Part shown: in pieces, positions 1 to 7,599 of the stretch
How positions within the stretch are numbered: position 1 is the first letter of the stretch
How the letters are laid out: each line of letters starts with the position of its first letter
NCBI GenBank assembly: GCA_019637155.1
Contig: JAHBWE010000004.1
Coordinates: 62,001-126,000, forward strand
Source of the DNA: Labilithrix sp.
GTDB taxonomy: Bacteria > Myxococcota_A > Polyangia > Polyangiales > Polyangiaceae
Direction: 5' to 3'
DNA: 64,000 nt
Translations under genes and position numbers: made by a program
Notes under the pieces: generated by a model
Databases searched by the model: none
Told to the model about the DNA's origin: nothing
The model's input: only the letters and a program-made list of their open reading frames with translations

Positions 1-2
1 AG

Positions 3-656
3 AAGATGACGAACGCGCTCCTGAACGGGAAGCTCGAGTCGGAGTGCCACCGGCAGGCGCGCGGCCGCCTCGAGTACATCACCGGCGACGTGAAGATGTT
101 CTTCCGCATCGATCAGGCGGGGAAGGTGAAGTACTCGTACTTCGAGGACTCCACGCTCGGCGATCGCGAGACCGAAAAATGCATCCTCGATCTCTTCGCG
201 AAGGCTGACTGGCCGAAGCCGATCGGCGGCGAGGCCGAGGTCCGCAACGGCTTCGGCTGGACCCCCGGCGACGAGCGCGCCCCCGCGCCGTGGACGCCGG
301 ACAAGGTCCTCATGCCGCTCGAGAAGGACAAGGACGTGAAGGAGAACGTCGGCAAGTGCAAGGCCGGCGTCACCGGCGACTTCAAGGTCACCGCCTACGT
401 CGAGCCGGGCGAGGTCGAGAAGCCCGCGCCCGAGCCGCCGCCGGAGCCGAAGAAGGGCGCGAAGCCCGACCCGAAGAAGGGCCCGAAGAAGCCCGCCGCC
501 GACGAGCCGGAGCACGGCGGTCGCTTCAAGGCGATCGGCGTGTCGTCGCCGAACAAGGACGCGGCGGAGAAGGTCGACTGCCTCGTCGACGCGCTGAAGA
601 TGCTCTCGCTGCCGAGCCCCGGCAGCTACGCCGCGAAGGTCACCTTCACGCTCTGA
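3..656 (+). CDS. Hypothetical protein, 5' end outside the window
   Basis: About 217 codons are open from the window edge; the frame is still open upstream of the first ATG at 6, so the true start probably lies outside. The visible protein has a globular N-terminal part, then a Pro/Lys/Glu-rich linker at about residues 137-165 (repeated EPKKG and DPKKGP units) and a C-terminal part with a lone Cys. The linker resembles the spacer of periplasm-spanning TonB-like or AgmX/PglI-type myxobacterial proteins, which is only an analogy. It ends 18 bp before an acyl-CoA dehydrogenase gene on the same strand. No catalytic motif was recognised. Confidence 0.55.
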   Translation, partial: KMTNALLNGKLESECHRQARGRLEYITGDVKMFFRIDQAGKVKYSYFEDSTLGDRETEKCILDLFAKADWPKPIGGEAEVRNGFGWTPGDERAPAPWTPDKVLMPLEKDKDVKENVGKCKAGVTGDFKVTAYVEPGEVEKPAPEPPPEPKKGAKPDPKKGPKKPAADEPEHGGRFKAIGVSSPNKDAAEKVDCLVDALKMLSLPSPGSYAAKVTFTL

Positions 657-674
657 TTCTGAGCGAGCACACGA

Positions 675-1823
675 ATGAACCTCGAGCCGAACGAGACCCA
701 CAGGGCGGTGCAGCAGGCGGCGCGCGACTACGCGAGCCGCGTGATCATGCCGGAGGCCGGCGCGATCGATCGCGAGGAGCGCTTCCCCTCCGCGATCCTG
801 AAGGGGCTCGCCGATCTCGGGCTCATGGCGGTCAACGTCCCCGCCGCGCTCGGCGGCGCGGAGGCGGGCGCGGTCGCCTACGCGCTCGCGATGCAGGAGG
901 TCGCGCGGGCGTGCGCGTCGACCGCGGTGACGATGGCGGTCACGAACATGGTCGGCGAGGTCATCGCCACGTTCGGGACCGACGCGCAGAAGAAGGCGTA
1001 CAACCCAAAGCTCGCGAGCGGCGAATACGCGGCGGGCGCGTTCGCGCTGTCGGAGCCGGAGGCGGGGAGCGATCCTGGCTCGATGCGCACCACCGCGACG
1101 AAGGACGGCGACGACTGGGTCCTCGACGGCCAGAAGCAATGGATCACGAGCGGCGCGCACGCCGGCGTGATGGTGGTGTGGGCGCGCACGGGCGATCGCG
1201 ACAAGCTCCCGGGCACGCGCGGCATCTCGTGTTTCCTCGTCGAGGGCGGCACCCCCGGCCTCAAGGTCGGCAAGGCGGAGGACAAGATGGGCCTCCGCGG
1301 CTCCAACACCGTGAGCCTCACGTTCGAGAATTGCCGCGTGCCCGCGTCGGCGCTCCTCGGCGAGCTCAACGGCGGCTTCAAGATCGCGATGATGGCGCTC
1401 GACGGCGGCCGGATCGGCATCTCGTGCCAGGCGATCGGCATCGCGCGCGCGGCGATCGAGGAGAGCGTTCGCTACGCGAAGGACCGCCGGCAGTTCGACA
1501 AGCCCATCGCCGACTTCCAGGCGATCCAGTGGAAGCTCGCCGACATGCAGACGGAGCTCGACGCCGCGCACCTCCTCGCGATGCGCGCGGCGTGGCTCAA
1601 GGAGCAGCGCCGCGTCTTCTCGCGTGAGGCGTCGATGGCGAAGGTCTTCGCGACGGAGTCCGCGAACCGCATCGCGAACGCGGCGGTGCAGATCCACGGC
1701 GGCTACGGCTACACACGCGAGTTCGCCGCCGAGCGCCACCTCCGCGACGTCCGCGTCACGACGATCTACGAAGGCACGAGCGAAGTGCAGCGCATCGTCA
1801 TCGGCCGAGGCCTGATCTCGTAG
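675..1823 (+). CDS. Acyl-CoA dehydrogenase
   Basis: A 382-residue protein of normal length for the flavin-dependent acyl-CoA dehydrogenase family, which oxidises acyl-CoA thioesters to trans-2-enoyl-CoA and passes electrons to ETF. The order is N-terminal helical domain, middle beta domain with the FAD-contacting ALSEPEAGSDPGSM and QWITSGAHA segments, and C-terminal helical domain with KDRRQFDKPIADFQ and QIHGGYGYTREF. Glu366 in the TTIYEGTSEVQ motif sits at the catalytic base position of short/medium-chain enzymes. The start has an upstream purine-poor leader, but the N-terminus (PNETHRAVQQAARDYA) aligns with the family. Cytoplasmic; substrate chain length cannot be told. Confidence 0.95.
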   Translation: MNLEPNETHRAVQQAARDYASRVIMPEAGAIDREERFPSAILKGLADLGLMAVNVPAALGGAEAGAVAYALAMQEVARACASTAVTMAVTNMVGEVIATFGTDAQKKAYNPKLASGEYAAGAFALSEPEAGSDPGSMRTTATKDGDDWVLDGQKQWITSGAHAGVMVVWARTGDRDKLPGTRGISCFLVEGGTPGLKVGKAEDKMGLRGSNTVSLTFENCRVPASALLGELNGGFKIAMMALDGGRIGISCQAIGIARAAIEESVRYAKDRRQFDKPIADFQAIQWKLADMQTELDAAHLLAMRAAWLKEQRRVFSREASMAKVFATESANRIANAAVQIHGGYGYTREFAAERHLRDVRVTTIYEGTSEVQRIVIGRGLIS

Positions 1824-1870
1824 GTCGACGCCCCCGCTGCGATTCACCGCGCGCGTGATACGCTCGTGTC

Positions 1871-2890
1871 GTGGGGAGGGCGTTGATTCTGGTCTTGCCG
1901 CTGGCTTCGACCGCGACGACGATCGCGGGCTGCAACGCGATCGTGAACTTCGGGGAGCTCCAGCGCGAGGTTGCGGCAGGACAGGGAGAGGCCGATGGCG
2001 AGGTTCCGCTTGAGGTGGACGCCTCGACTTCCCCCGAGGGCGCTCCGCCGAAGCGCTCGACGTGCGACACGACGAAGCCGTTCGAGGAGCCCGTCCCGAT
2101 CGGAGGCGCGATCGACAGCACGAGCTCCAACGACAGCGCGCCGTCCTTGACGGACGACGAGCTGCGCATGGTCTTCGGCCGCGTGACTCCTGGCGGGAGC
2201 TCGCTCGACGGCACCATCCTCGAGACGACGCGTGGGTCGATCGACGAGGACTTCGGGCCGCCCAGGGAGCTCACGGAGGTCAACGACGCCGACCGCAAGA
2301 GCTTCGGTCCGACGATGACCGGTGACGGCCTCGTCCTCTTCTGGAACCTCCAGAAGAACCAGGGGACGGGGATCCTCTCGTCGGTCATCCTCACGGCGCG
2401 TCGAGCGTCGCTCGAGGGGAAGTTCAGCGCTCCGGAGCCGTATCGCTCCGACGCCGCGGGCATCACGCATGCGTTCGGGGCGCACGTGAGTCACGACGGC
2501 AGCGAGCTGTTCTTCTCCGCGTACGACTCGTCGACCAAGCTTCAACGCCTCGTGCGCTCCGAGCGCGGGAACCTCGGCCTGTACGGTCCGCCGATGAGGA
2601 TGAGCGAGCTCGACGCGGACGCCAACGACACGTCCGCCGCGCTCTCGGCAGACGGGCTCCTCCTCCTCTTCGCGTCCGACCGCGGTGAGATAGGGCAGAA
2701 CGAGATCTGGTCGGCGCGGCGCGCCACGCGGAAGGCGCCGTTCGAGGACATCGAGAAGGTGACGGTCCTCAGCTCGACGGAGGCGGATCGCGCAGGATGG
2801 CTCTCCGTCGATGGCTGTCGCTTCTACATGACGCGCACCAACCCGTCGACGAACCGAGGCACCATCTACATCGCGACGCGCCCGCCGTAG
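1871..2890 (+). CDS. PD40/TolB-like beta-propeller lipoprotein, copy 1
   Basis: A 339-residue protein starting at GTG. The N-terminus is hydrophobic and ends in a lipobox (STATTIAGC), so the product is probably an outer-membrane or periplasmic lipoprotein. After a short acidic linker come repeated strands of PD40 (WD40-like) type, for example LSADGLLLLFASDRGEIG followed by IWSARRATR and a C-terminal IYIATR. The next gene (2917) and the divergent gene at 3895-4872 encode proteins with the same architecture (FASDR, DGCRxY and ATR motifs), so this is a local gene family. The role is unknown; TolB-type propellers usually mediate protein contacts. Confidence 0.8.
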   Translation: MGRALILVLPLASTATTIAGCNAIVNFGELQREVAAGQGEADGEVPLEVDASTSPEGAPPKRSTCDTTKPFEEPVPIGGAIDSTSSNDSAPSLTDDELRMVFGRVTPGGSSLDGTILETTRGSIDEDFGPPRELTEVNDADRKSFGPTMTGDGLVLFWNLQKNQGTGILSSVILTARRASLEGKFSAPEPYRSDAAGITHAFGAHVSHDGSELFFSAYDSSTKLQRLVRSERGNLGLYGPPMRMSELDADANDTSAALSADGLLLLFASDRGEIGQNEIWSARRATRKAPFEDIEKVTVLSSTEADRAGWLSVDGCRFYMTRTNPSTNRGTIYIATRPP

Positions 2891-2916
2891 CTGCCGTGCG
2901 CTTCTGCCAAGCTCCG

Positions 2917-3882
2917 ATGGCGCGCCGATGGGCGGCGCTCTTGCTGTCGTCGACGCTCTCGTGCAACGCGCTCGTCGGCTTCGGCGAGCTCGAGCGCGAC
3001 GTCGCGATTCAAGTGCCGGACGCCGGTGCCGTCGGCGTCGAGGCGGGCTCGGACGCGCGCGTCGAAGAGGCGTCATGCGATCCGGGAACGGACTTCGGGC
3101 CGCCCGTGCTGGTGCCCGGCTCGCTCCACGCGGCGGGGACGACCGAGGCGGCGCCGACGCTCACCGATGACGAGCTCGAGCTTTTCTTCGAGCGCAGGGC
3201 CGGCGCGGAGGGAGCGATCTTCTCCGCGCGTCGTGACTCCATCGACGAGCCGTTCGGCGAGTCGGCGGAGGTGACGGAGCTCGGCTCGACCGGTCGCAGC
3301 TTCGCTCCCACGCTGACCGGCGATGGTCTAGCACTCTTCTGGAGCGAGCAGACCGTCGAAGGGCAGACGATCACGGCAGGGGCGATCATGGCGACGCGGC
3401 GCCTCGCGCGCGACAAGCGCTTCGGGCCCCCCGAACCCTATCGAACGCCGGCGGAGACCTCGATCCGCGTCCTGCCGCACGTCACCGGCGACGGCGCGGA
3501 GCTCTATTTCTCGGTCCTCGAGGCTCCGAACGTCAGCCGCATCCACCGATCGCTGCGCGACGATCGCTCTACGTACCAGGCGCCCGCGAGGGTGGCGGAG
3601 CTGGCCGCGGGGAGCGCGAGCGAAGGTGGCGTCGCGATGAGCCGCGACGGGCTCACGATGTTCTTCGCCTCCGATCGGGCGGGCACGCTCGGCGGAGCGG
3701 ACGTGTTCATGGCGACGCGGCCGTCGCGCGCGGAGGCGTTCACGAACATCGCTCACGTGCCCGCGCTGAGCTCGCCGAGGTCGGACCGCCCGGGCTGGCT
3801 CTCGCGGGACGGCTGCCGCCTCTACCTCGGGAGCGATCGAGCGAGCGACGGCAGCCTCTACGTCGCGACGCGGCCGCGCTGA
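2917..3882 (+). CDS. PD40/TolB-like beta-propeller lipoprotein, copy 2
   Basis: The ATG at 2917 was chosen because it gives a compact lipoprotein signal (MARRWAALLLSSTLSC); the frame is open 40 codons further upstream but that part overlaps copy 1. The 321-residue product continues with NALVGFGELERDV, nearly the same as NAIVNFGELQREV of copy 1, then five or so PD40 blades including MSRDGLTMFFASDRAGTLGG and a final DGCRLYLGSDR plus LYVATR. It starts 26 bp after copy 1 and is probably co-transcribed. A recent tandem duplication is likely. Confidence 0.8.
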   Translation: MARRWAALLLSSTLSCNALVGFGELERDVAIQVPDAGAVGVEAGSDARVEEASCDPGTDFGPPVLVPGSLHAAGTTEAAPTLTDDELELFFERRAGAEGAIFSARRDSIDEPFGESAEVTELGSTGRSFAPTLTGDGLALFWSEQTVEGQTITAGAIMATRRLARDKRFGPPEPYRTPAETSIRVLPHVTGDGAELYFSVLEAPNVSRIHRSLRDDRSTYQAPARVAELAAGSASEGGVAMSRDGLTMFFASDRAGTLGGADVFMATRPSRAEAFTNIAHVPALSSPRSDRPGWLSRDGCRLYLGSDRASDGSLYVATRPR

Positions 3883-3894
3883 GCTCGTCTCGGC

Positions 3895-4872
3895 TCAGCG
3901 CGAGGCGACGAGGACGGCGTCGTCCTTCAAGAAGTAGAGGCGGCACGCGTCAGGCGATATCCACGTCGGTCGCTCGTCGCCGTCCGCGTTGAGCTCCGCG
4001 ACGTTTCGCACGTTCGTGAAAGCCGCGTCCTTCGACGTGCGCGTAGCGACGTAGATGTCGAGCATTCCCTTTCCGTAGAGGTCCGTCCGATCGGAGGCCC
4101 AGAAGATCGTGAGACCGTCGGGGGTCACGACCGGCGAGAGCTCCTCCGCGAACGTGTTGATTCCTTCGACAGGGACGGCGTCGGCAAACCCATCCTGCTT
4201 CCGCGCGGCGACGAAGATGTCGCCCTCGAACGTCTCGCTCGTGAGCGGATAGCGATGGAAGTAGAGCGCGCTCCCGTCCGCGACGAGGTACGGATCGATC
4301 TGGCCCCACGCGGGCGCGTTGATCCCTCCGTCGAGGACCAAGGCCGGGAGAAAGGCTTCTCCAGCGTCGTCGCGCGTCGCGAGGAGGAGGCGGTGGCTCG
4401 AGTAGTCCGTGAACACGAGCGTCCGCTCGTCACCCGAGGCCGTCGGCGCGTCGGTCGCGTGGAGCTGGACAGGAAAGCCGAAGGGCTCCAGCGCGGCGAA
4501 CGCGTCGGCGACGGAACGTCGTCGCGCGACGCCGAACGTGAGCCCGTTGCTCGTGTACGCACGGAGCTCGTCCGACGAGAAGCGCGCCGAGCCGTCGAGC
4601 CCGCCGAGCCGGTGCGGCGAGCCGAACGGCTTCGCTGCATCGCACGTAGATACGGGCGCGAGCTCTCCGGCGCCGACCTCCGTATCGGGCACCGGCTTCG
4701 CATCGGGCTCCGGCGGCGGCGCCGCCGGAGCCTCCTCTTGAGGCGCAACGTCCGCCGCAGGTGCCTCACCGTACGTGACGCTGCACGCCATCGCCGTCGC
4801 GCCTGCCATCATCGCCACGAGCCCCGAGCCCCATCCTGAGTTGATACGCACGCCCGCCGACGAAGCAGCCAT
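3895..4872 (-). CDS. PD40/TolB-like beta-propeller lipoprotein, copy 3
   Basis: Third member of the local propeller family, on the minus strand and convergent with copy 2, with only 12 bp between the stops. The start is uncertain: ATG at 4872, GTG at 4851 and ATG at 4812 all precede the lipobox-like MMAGATAMAC, and the frame is open to 4947. After the Cys comes a Pro/Ala/Glu-rich linker, then CDAAKPFGSPHRLGG, which matches CDTTKPFEEPVPIGG of copy 1, and the blades VTPDGLTIFWASDRTDLYGKG and DACRLYFLKDD. The conserved linker cysteine before the propeller is shared with copy 1. Confidence 0.75.
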   Translation of the reverse strand: MAASSAGVRINSGWGSGLVAMMAGATAMACSVTYGEAPAADVAPQEEAPAAPPPEPDAKPVPDTEVGAGELAPVSTCDAAKPFGSPHRLGGLDGSARFSSDELRAYTSNGLTFGVARRRSVADAFAALEPFGFPVQLHATDAPTASGDERTLVFTDYSSHRLLLATRDDAGEAFLPALVLDGGINAPAWGQIDPYLVADGSALYFHRYPLTSETFEGDIFVAARKQDGFADAVPVEGINTFAEELSPVVTPDGLTIFWASDRTDLYGKGMLDIYVATRTSKDAAFTNVRNVAELNADGDERPTWISPDACRLYFLKDDAVLVASR

Positions 4873-5076
4873 CGTGCCCGCCACGATCGCCCACGAAATT
4901 CGATGGCGGACGAGTGCTCGAACAAACCTGGGCTCCACTGCATCCATCGGGGCGCGTGTCGCACGGCGGCGACCGGAACGATTCGATCATCTGGAATTTC
5001 ACAGCGACAGCGCTCTCTCGAAAAGGGCCTTCAGAGCTTCGGCGCGCCGTTTCGAACCGTTTTCGTAGGGCTCTCC

Positions 5077-5116
5077 GGCGTTTTGGAGCGCCCCTGAAGC
5101 AGCGTATCTTTCGTGG
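5077..5116 (+). repeat. 40-bp leader repeat, copy A
   Basis: This segment directly before the ATG at 5117 is a diverged copy of the leader found at 5919-5958 and 6786-6825. The shared core includes CCTGAAGC and GCGTATCTT followed by CGTGG just before the start codon. It may contain the promoter or ribosome-binding region of each lipoprotein gene. Confidence 0.7.
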
Positions 5117-5896
5117 ATGCGGCATCTCGTGTACGTCGGAGCGCTCGTGGCCTTCGCGGCGTGTGGGAGCTTCGGGGCGGAGGAGACGGACCCGCCGTCG
5201 GACGTCGGCAGCACATCGAGCACGAGCACGAGCACGAGCTCCGGCTCGGTCGGCGCCTCGACGACGAGCACGTCCGGCACGCCCGTGTCGTCGACGACCT
5301 CGACGAGCAGCGGCGCACCGGACGCCGGCGCGATCGGGTTGGTCCGGAAGACGACGGCAACGGGCGCTGCCGCTCTCACGATCGGGTTCGGTGGAGCGGC
5401 AGTGTCCCAGAGTCGTTTCGTCCTCGCCGTCGCGACGACCGGCGAGGAGCCCACGATCGACGGAGGAGGCTGGACGTCGGTGTCCAAAGGCACGGAGACG
5501 CCCGGACTCTTCGTCTTTACGAGGGAAGCCCAGGGCGTGTGGTCGTTCAAAGTCGAAGCCGCCACCGTGTCGTTCGCGGCGAGCTTGAGTGAGTGGACCG
5601 GCCTGAGTGGCGAGAGGGACGTGGTCAGGGCGAACGGCAACGGTCGCCGCGCCGAGGTGACGCCGCTCAACGCGCCCGGACCCACGCTCGTCCTCGCGTT
5701 CGTCGCGAAGACGGGCGCGGCGCCGAGCTTCGTGGGGGCGCCGATCTTTCAGAGTCTCGGCGCCGTTGGAAACACTGTGGGCCACGCCGGCGTCCATCTC
5801 ATCACCGACGGTGGCGTAGGCATCCCGACCGCGAGCTGGAGCTGGACAGGGACGTCTTCTTGGACCGCGGTGGCGGTCAATTTCCGGAAGCAATGA
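5117..5896 (+). CDS. Secreted Ser/Thr-rich lipoprotein, tandem copy 1
   Basis: A 259-residue protein with a lipoprotein signal peptide (MRHLVYVGALVAFAAC), a low-complexity Ser/Thr/Gly linker at about residues 30-68, and a beta-rich C-terminal domain with GGGWTSVSKG and SLSEWTGLSG. The last motif recalls the 'AEYSGL' strand of some surface beta-sandwich domains, a weak resemblance. Copies 2 and 3 follow immediately at 5959 and 6826. No enzymatic motif is visible. Cell-surface localisation is inferred from the signal and linker. This copy is the most diverged of the three. Confidence 0.75.
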   Translation: MRHLVYVGALVAFAACGSFGAEETDPPSDVGSTSSTSTSTSSGSVGASTTSTSGTPVSSTTSTSSGAPDAGAIGLVRKTTATGAAALTIGFGGAAVSQSRFVLAVATTGEEPTIDGGGWTSVSKGTETPGLFVFTREAQGVWSFKVEAATVSFAASLSEWTGLSGERDVVRANGNGRRAEVTPLNAPGPTLVLAFVAKTGAAPSFVGAPIFQSLGAVGNTVGHAGVHLITDGGVGIPTASWSWTGTSSWTAVAVNFRKQ

Positions 5897-5916
5897 CGCG
5901 TCCGCGTCACTTCTGA
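5893..5916 (+). pseudogene. Seven-codon remnant resembling the 5' end of the MBL-fold hydrolase gene
   Basis: The stop of lipoprotein copy 1 overlaps an ATG (ATGA) that opens MTRPRHF and stops. Copies 2 and 3 end in the same ATGA overlap with MTWRRRLR, the true start of the hydrolase gene at 7596. The match here is short, so it is only meaningful together with the longer remnant at 6717-6806. Confidence 0.4.
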
Positions 5917-5918
5917 GG

Positions 5919-5958
5919 CAGCGTTTCGGAGTGTCCTGAAGCGGCGTATCTTCGGTGG
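5919..5958 (+). repeat. 40-bp leader repeat, copy B
   Basis: Identical over the full 40 bp to the segment at 6786-6825, and similar to 5077-5116. It lies directly upstream of the ATG at 5959. The identity points to recent duplication or conversion of the leader together with the gene. Confidence 0.85.
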
Positions 5959-6720
5959 ATGCGGCATCTCGTGTATGTCGGTGCCCTCGTGGTCTTCGCG
6001 GCGTGTGTGAGCTACGAGACGGAGCCAGCGGAGCCGTCGCCGGACGCCGGCAGCGCGTCGAGCACGAGCACGAGCACTGGCTCCTCGTCGACGAGCACGT
6101 CCGGCTCATCCGCGTCGTCGACGACCTCGACGAGCAGCGGCGCACCGGACGCCGGCGCGATCGCCTTGGTTCGGAAGGTGGAGACCAGCGGGACGAGCGT
6201 TCTTCGGATCGAGCTCGACGACGGGCCTCCCCAGAGTCGTCTCGTCCTCGCCGTCGCGACGGGCACCGGAGCTGCGCCCACGATCGAAGGAGGAGGCTGG
6301 ACGGAGTTGTCCAAAACGGATGGAGCCTCGCCCGGCCTCTTCGTCTATGAGAGGGAGACCTCGGGCTTGCGGTCGATCACCATCCAAGCCATCAACGTGT
6401 CACTCGTGGCGAGCTTGAGCGAGTGGATCGGCATGAGCGCCAACGAGGGCGTGGTCAAGACGAAGGGCAGCACCACCCTCGCCACCGCGAGGCCGATCGT
6501 GACCCAACCGGCGCTCGTCCTTGCGTTCGTCGCGATGGAGGGCGCGAGCTCGGCGCCGACGCTCGCGGATACGCCCTTTCAGCACCTCGCCGGAGTGTCC
6601 TCGAACGCGGTCGGACTCGGCGGTGCCTACCTCGCCATCGATGGCGAAGTCGTCCCGGCCGTGACCTGGACGGTGGCGGCGCCTTGGGCTGCGGTGGCGG
6701 CCGCTTTCCCGAAGAAATGA
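5959..6720 (+). CDS. Secreted Ser/Thr-rich lipoprotein, tandem copy 2
   Basis: A 253-residue paralog of the 5117 and 6826 products. It has the signal peptide MRHLVYVGALVVFAAC, a Ser/Thr-rich linker at about residues 33-62, and the C-terminal domain with GGGWTELSKTDGASPGLFVY and SLSEWIGMSANEG. It is clearly closer to copy 3 than to copy 1. Its stop codon overlaps the ATG of a truncated copy of the downstream hydrolase gene, which shows that the duplicated unit extended past this gene. Function unknown. Confidence 0.75.
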   Translation: MRHLVYVGALVVFAACVSYETEPAEPSPDAGSASSTSTSTGSSSTSTSGSSASSTTSTSSGAPDAGAIALVRKVETSGTSVLRIELDDGPPQSRLVLAVATGTGAAPTIEGGGWTELSKTDGASPGLFVYERETSGLRSITIQAINVSLVASLSEWIGMSANEGVVKTKGSTTLATARPIVTQPALVLAFVAMEGASSAPTLADTPFQHLAGVSSNAVGLGGAYLAIDGEVVPAVTWTVAAPWAAVAAAFPKK

Positions 6721-6806
6721 CGTGGCGCCGGCGGCTTCGTGGCTTTCTTCCACCTCGCGCCCGCGCGGTTCTGCCTCGCCTGAGTCAGCGTTTCGGAGTG
6801 TCCTGA
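6717..6806 (+). pseudogene. Truncated duplicate of the 5' end of the MBL-fold hydrolase gene
   Basis: From the ATG at 6717 the reading frame gives MTWRRRLRGFLPP and stops at 6806, while the intact gene at 7596 begins MTWRRRLRAFFKW. The first 25 nucleotides of the two are identical and both ATGs overlap the stop of a lipoprotein copy in the same way. After about 11 codons the similarity ends and the sequence runs into the 40-bp leader of copy 3. It marks the end of a tandem duplication unit. Confidence 0.75.
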
Positions 6807-6825
6807 AGCGGCGTATCTTCGGTGG
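6786..6825 (+). repeat. 40-bp leader repeat, copy C
   Basis: Exact match to the leader at 5919-5958. It precedes the ATG at 6826 directly. Confidence 0.85.
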
Positions 6826-7599
6826 ATGCGGCAGCTCGTGTACGTCGGTGCGCTCGTGGTCTTCGCGGCGTGTGCGAGCTTCGAGGCGGAGCTCACGGAC
6901 CCGTCGGCGGACGCCGGCAGCGCGTCGAGCACGAGCACGAGCACCGGCTCGGTTGGCTCCTCGTCGACGAGCACGTCCGGCACGCTCGCGTCGTCGACCT
7001 CGACGAGCAGCGGCGCGGCGGACTTTGGCGTGTTCGCTTTGGTTCAGAAGAAAGAAGCCCGAGGGACGAGCCCTCTCCGGATCGAGCTCGACAACGGGCC
7101 TCCTCCCCAGAGTCGTCTCGTCCTCGCCGTCGCGACGGGCGCCGGAGCTGCGCCCACGATCGACGGAGGAGGCTGGGCGGAGGTGTCCCAAACGGATGGG
7201 GCTTCGCCCGGCCTCTTCGTCTACGAGAGGGAGACCCCGGCCGCGCGGTCGTTCATCGTCCGAGCCAACTCCGGGCCGCTCGTGGCGAGCTTGAGCGAGT
7301 GGACCGGCATGAGCGCCAACGAGGGCGCGGTCAAAACGAAGGGCAGCGGTTCCTCCGCCACCGTGAAGCCGATCGTGACCAAACAGGCGCTCGTCCTTGC
7401 GTTCGTCGCGACGACGGGCGCGAGCTTGCCGACGCTCGGTGAGCCGACGCCCTTCAAGCGCGTCGTCGCCGAGGCCTCTTCGAACGTGGGCCTCGGCGGC
7501 GCCGCCTACCCGGCCGTCGATGGCGGAAGCGTTCCGGCCGTGACCTGGACAGAGACGGCGCCTTGGGCCGCGGTGGCGGTCACTTTCCCGAAGCAATGA
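6826..7599 (+). CDS. Secreted Ser/Thr-rich lipoprotein, tandem copy 3
   Basis: A 257-residue paralog with signal MRQLVYVGALVVFAAC, a Ser/Thr-rich linker at about residues 33-64, and the same C-terminal domain (GGGWAEVSQTDGASPGLFVY, SLSEWTGMSANEG). The stop overlaps the start of the intact MBL-fold hydrolase gene by ATGA, so the two are probably translationally coupled. This is likely the ancestral arrangement from which copies 1 and 2 were derived. Function unknown. Confidence 0.75.
   Translation: MRQLVYVGALVVFAACASFEAELTDPSADAGSASSTSTSTGSVGSSSTSTSGTLASSTSTSSGAADFGVFALVQKKEARGTSPLRIELDNGPPPQSRLVLAVATGAGAAPTIDGGGWAEVSQTDGASPGLFVYERETPAARSFIVRANSGPLVASLSEWTGMSANEGAVKTKGSGSSATVKPIVTKQALVLAFVATTGASLPTLGEPTPFKRVVAEASSNVGLGGAAYPAVDGGSVPAVTWTETAPWAAVAVTFPKQ

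Noticed and set aside
5210..5300. Simple-sequence repeats of AGCACG/ACGAGC type
   Set aside because: They encode the Ser/Thr linker of the lipoproteins and follow codon usage; no evidence of phase-variable tract.
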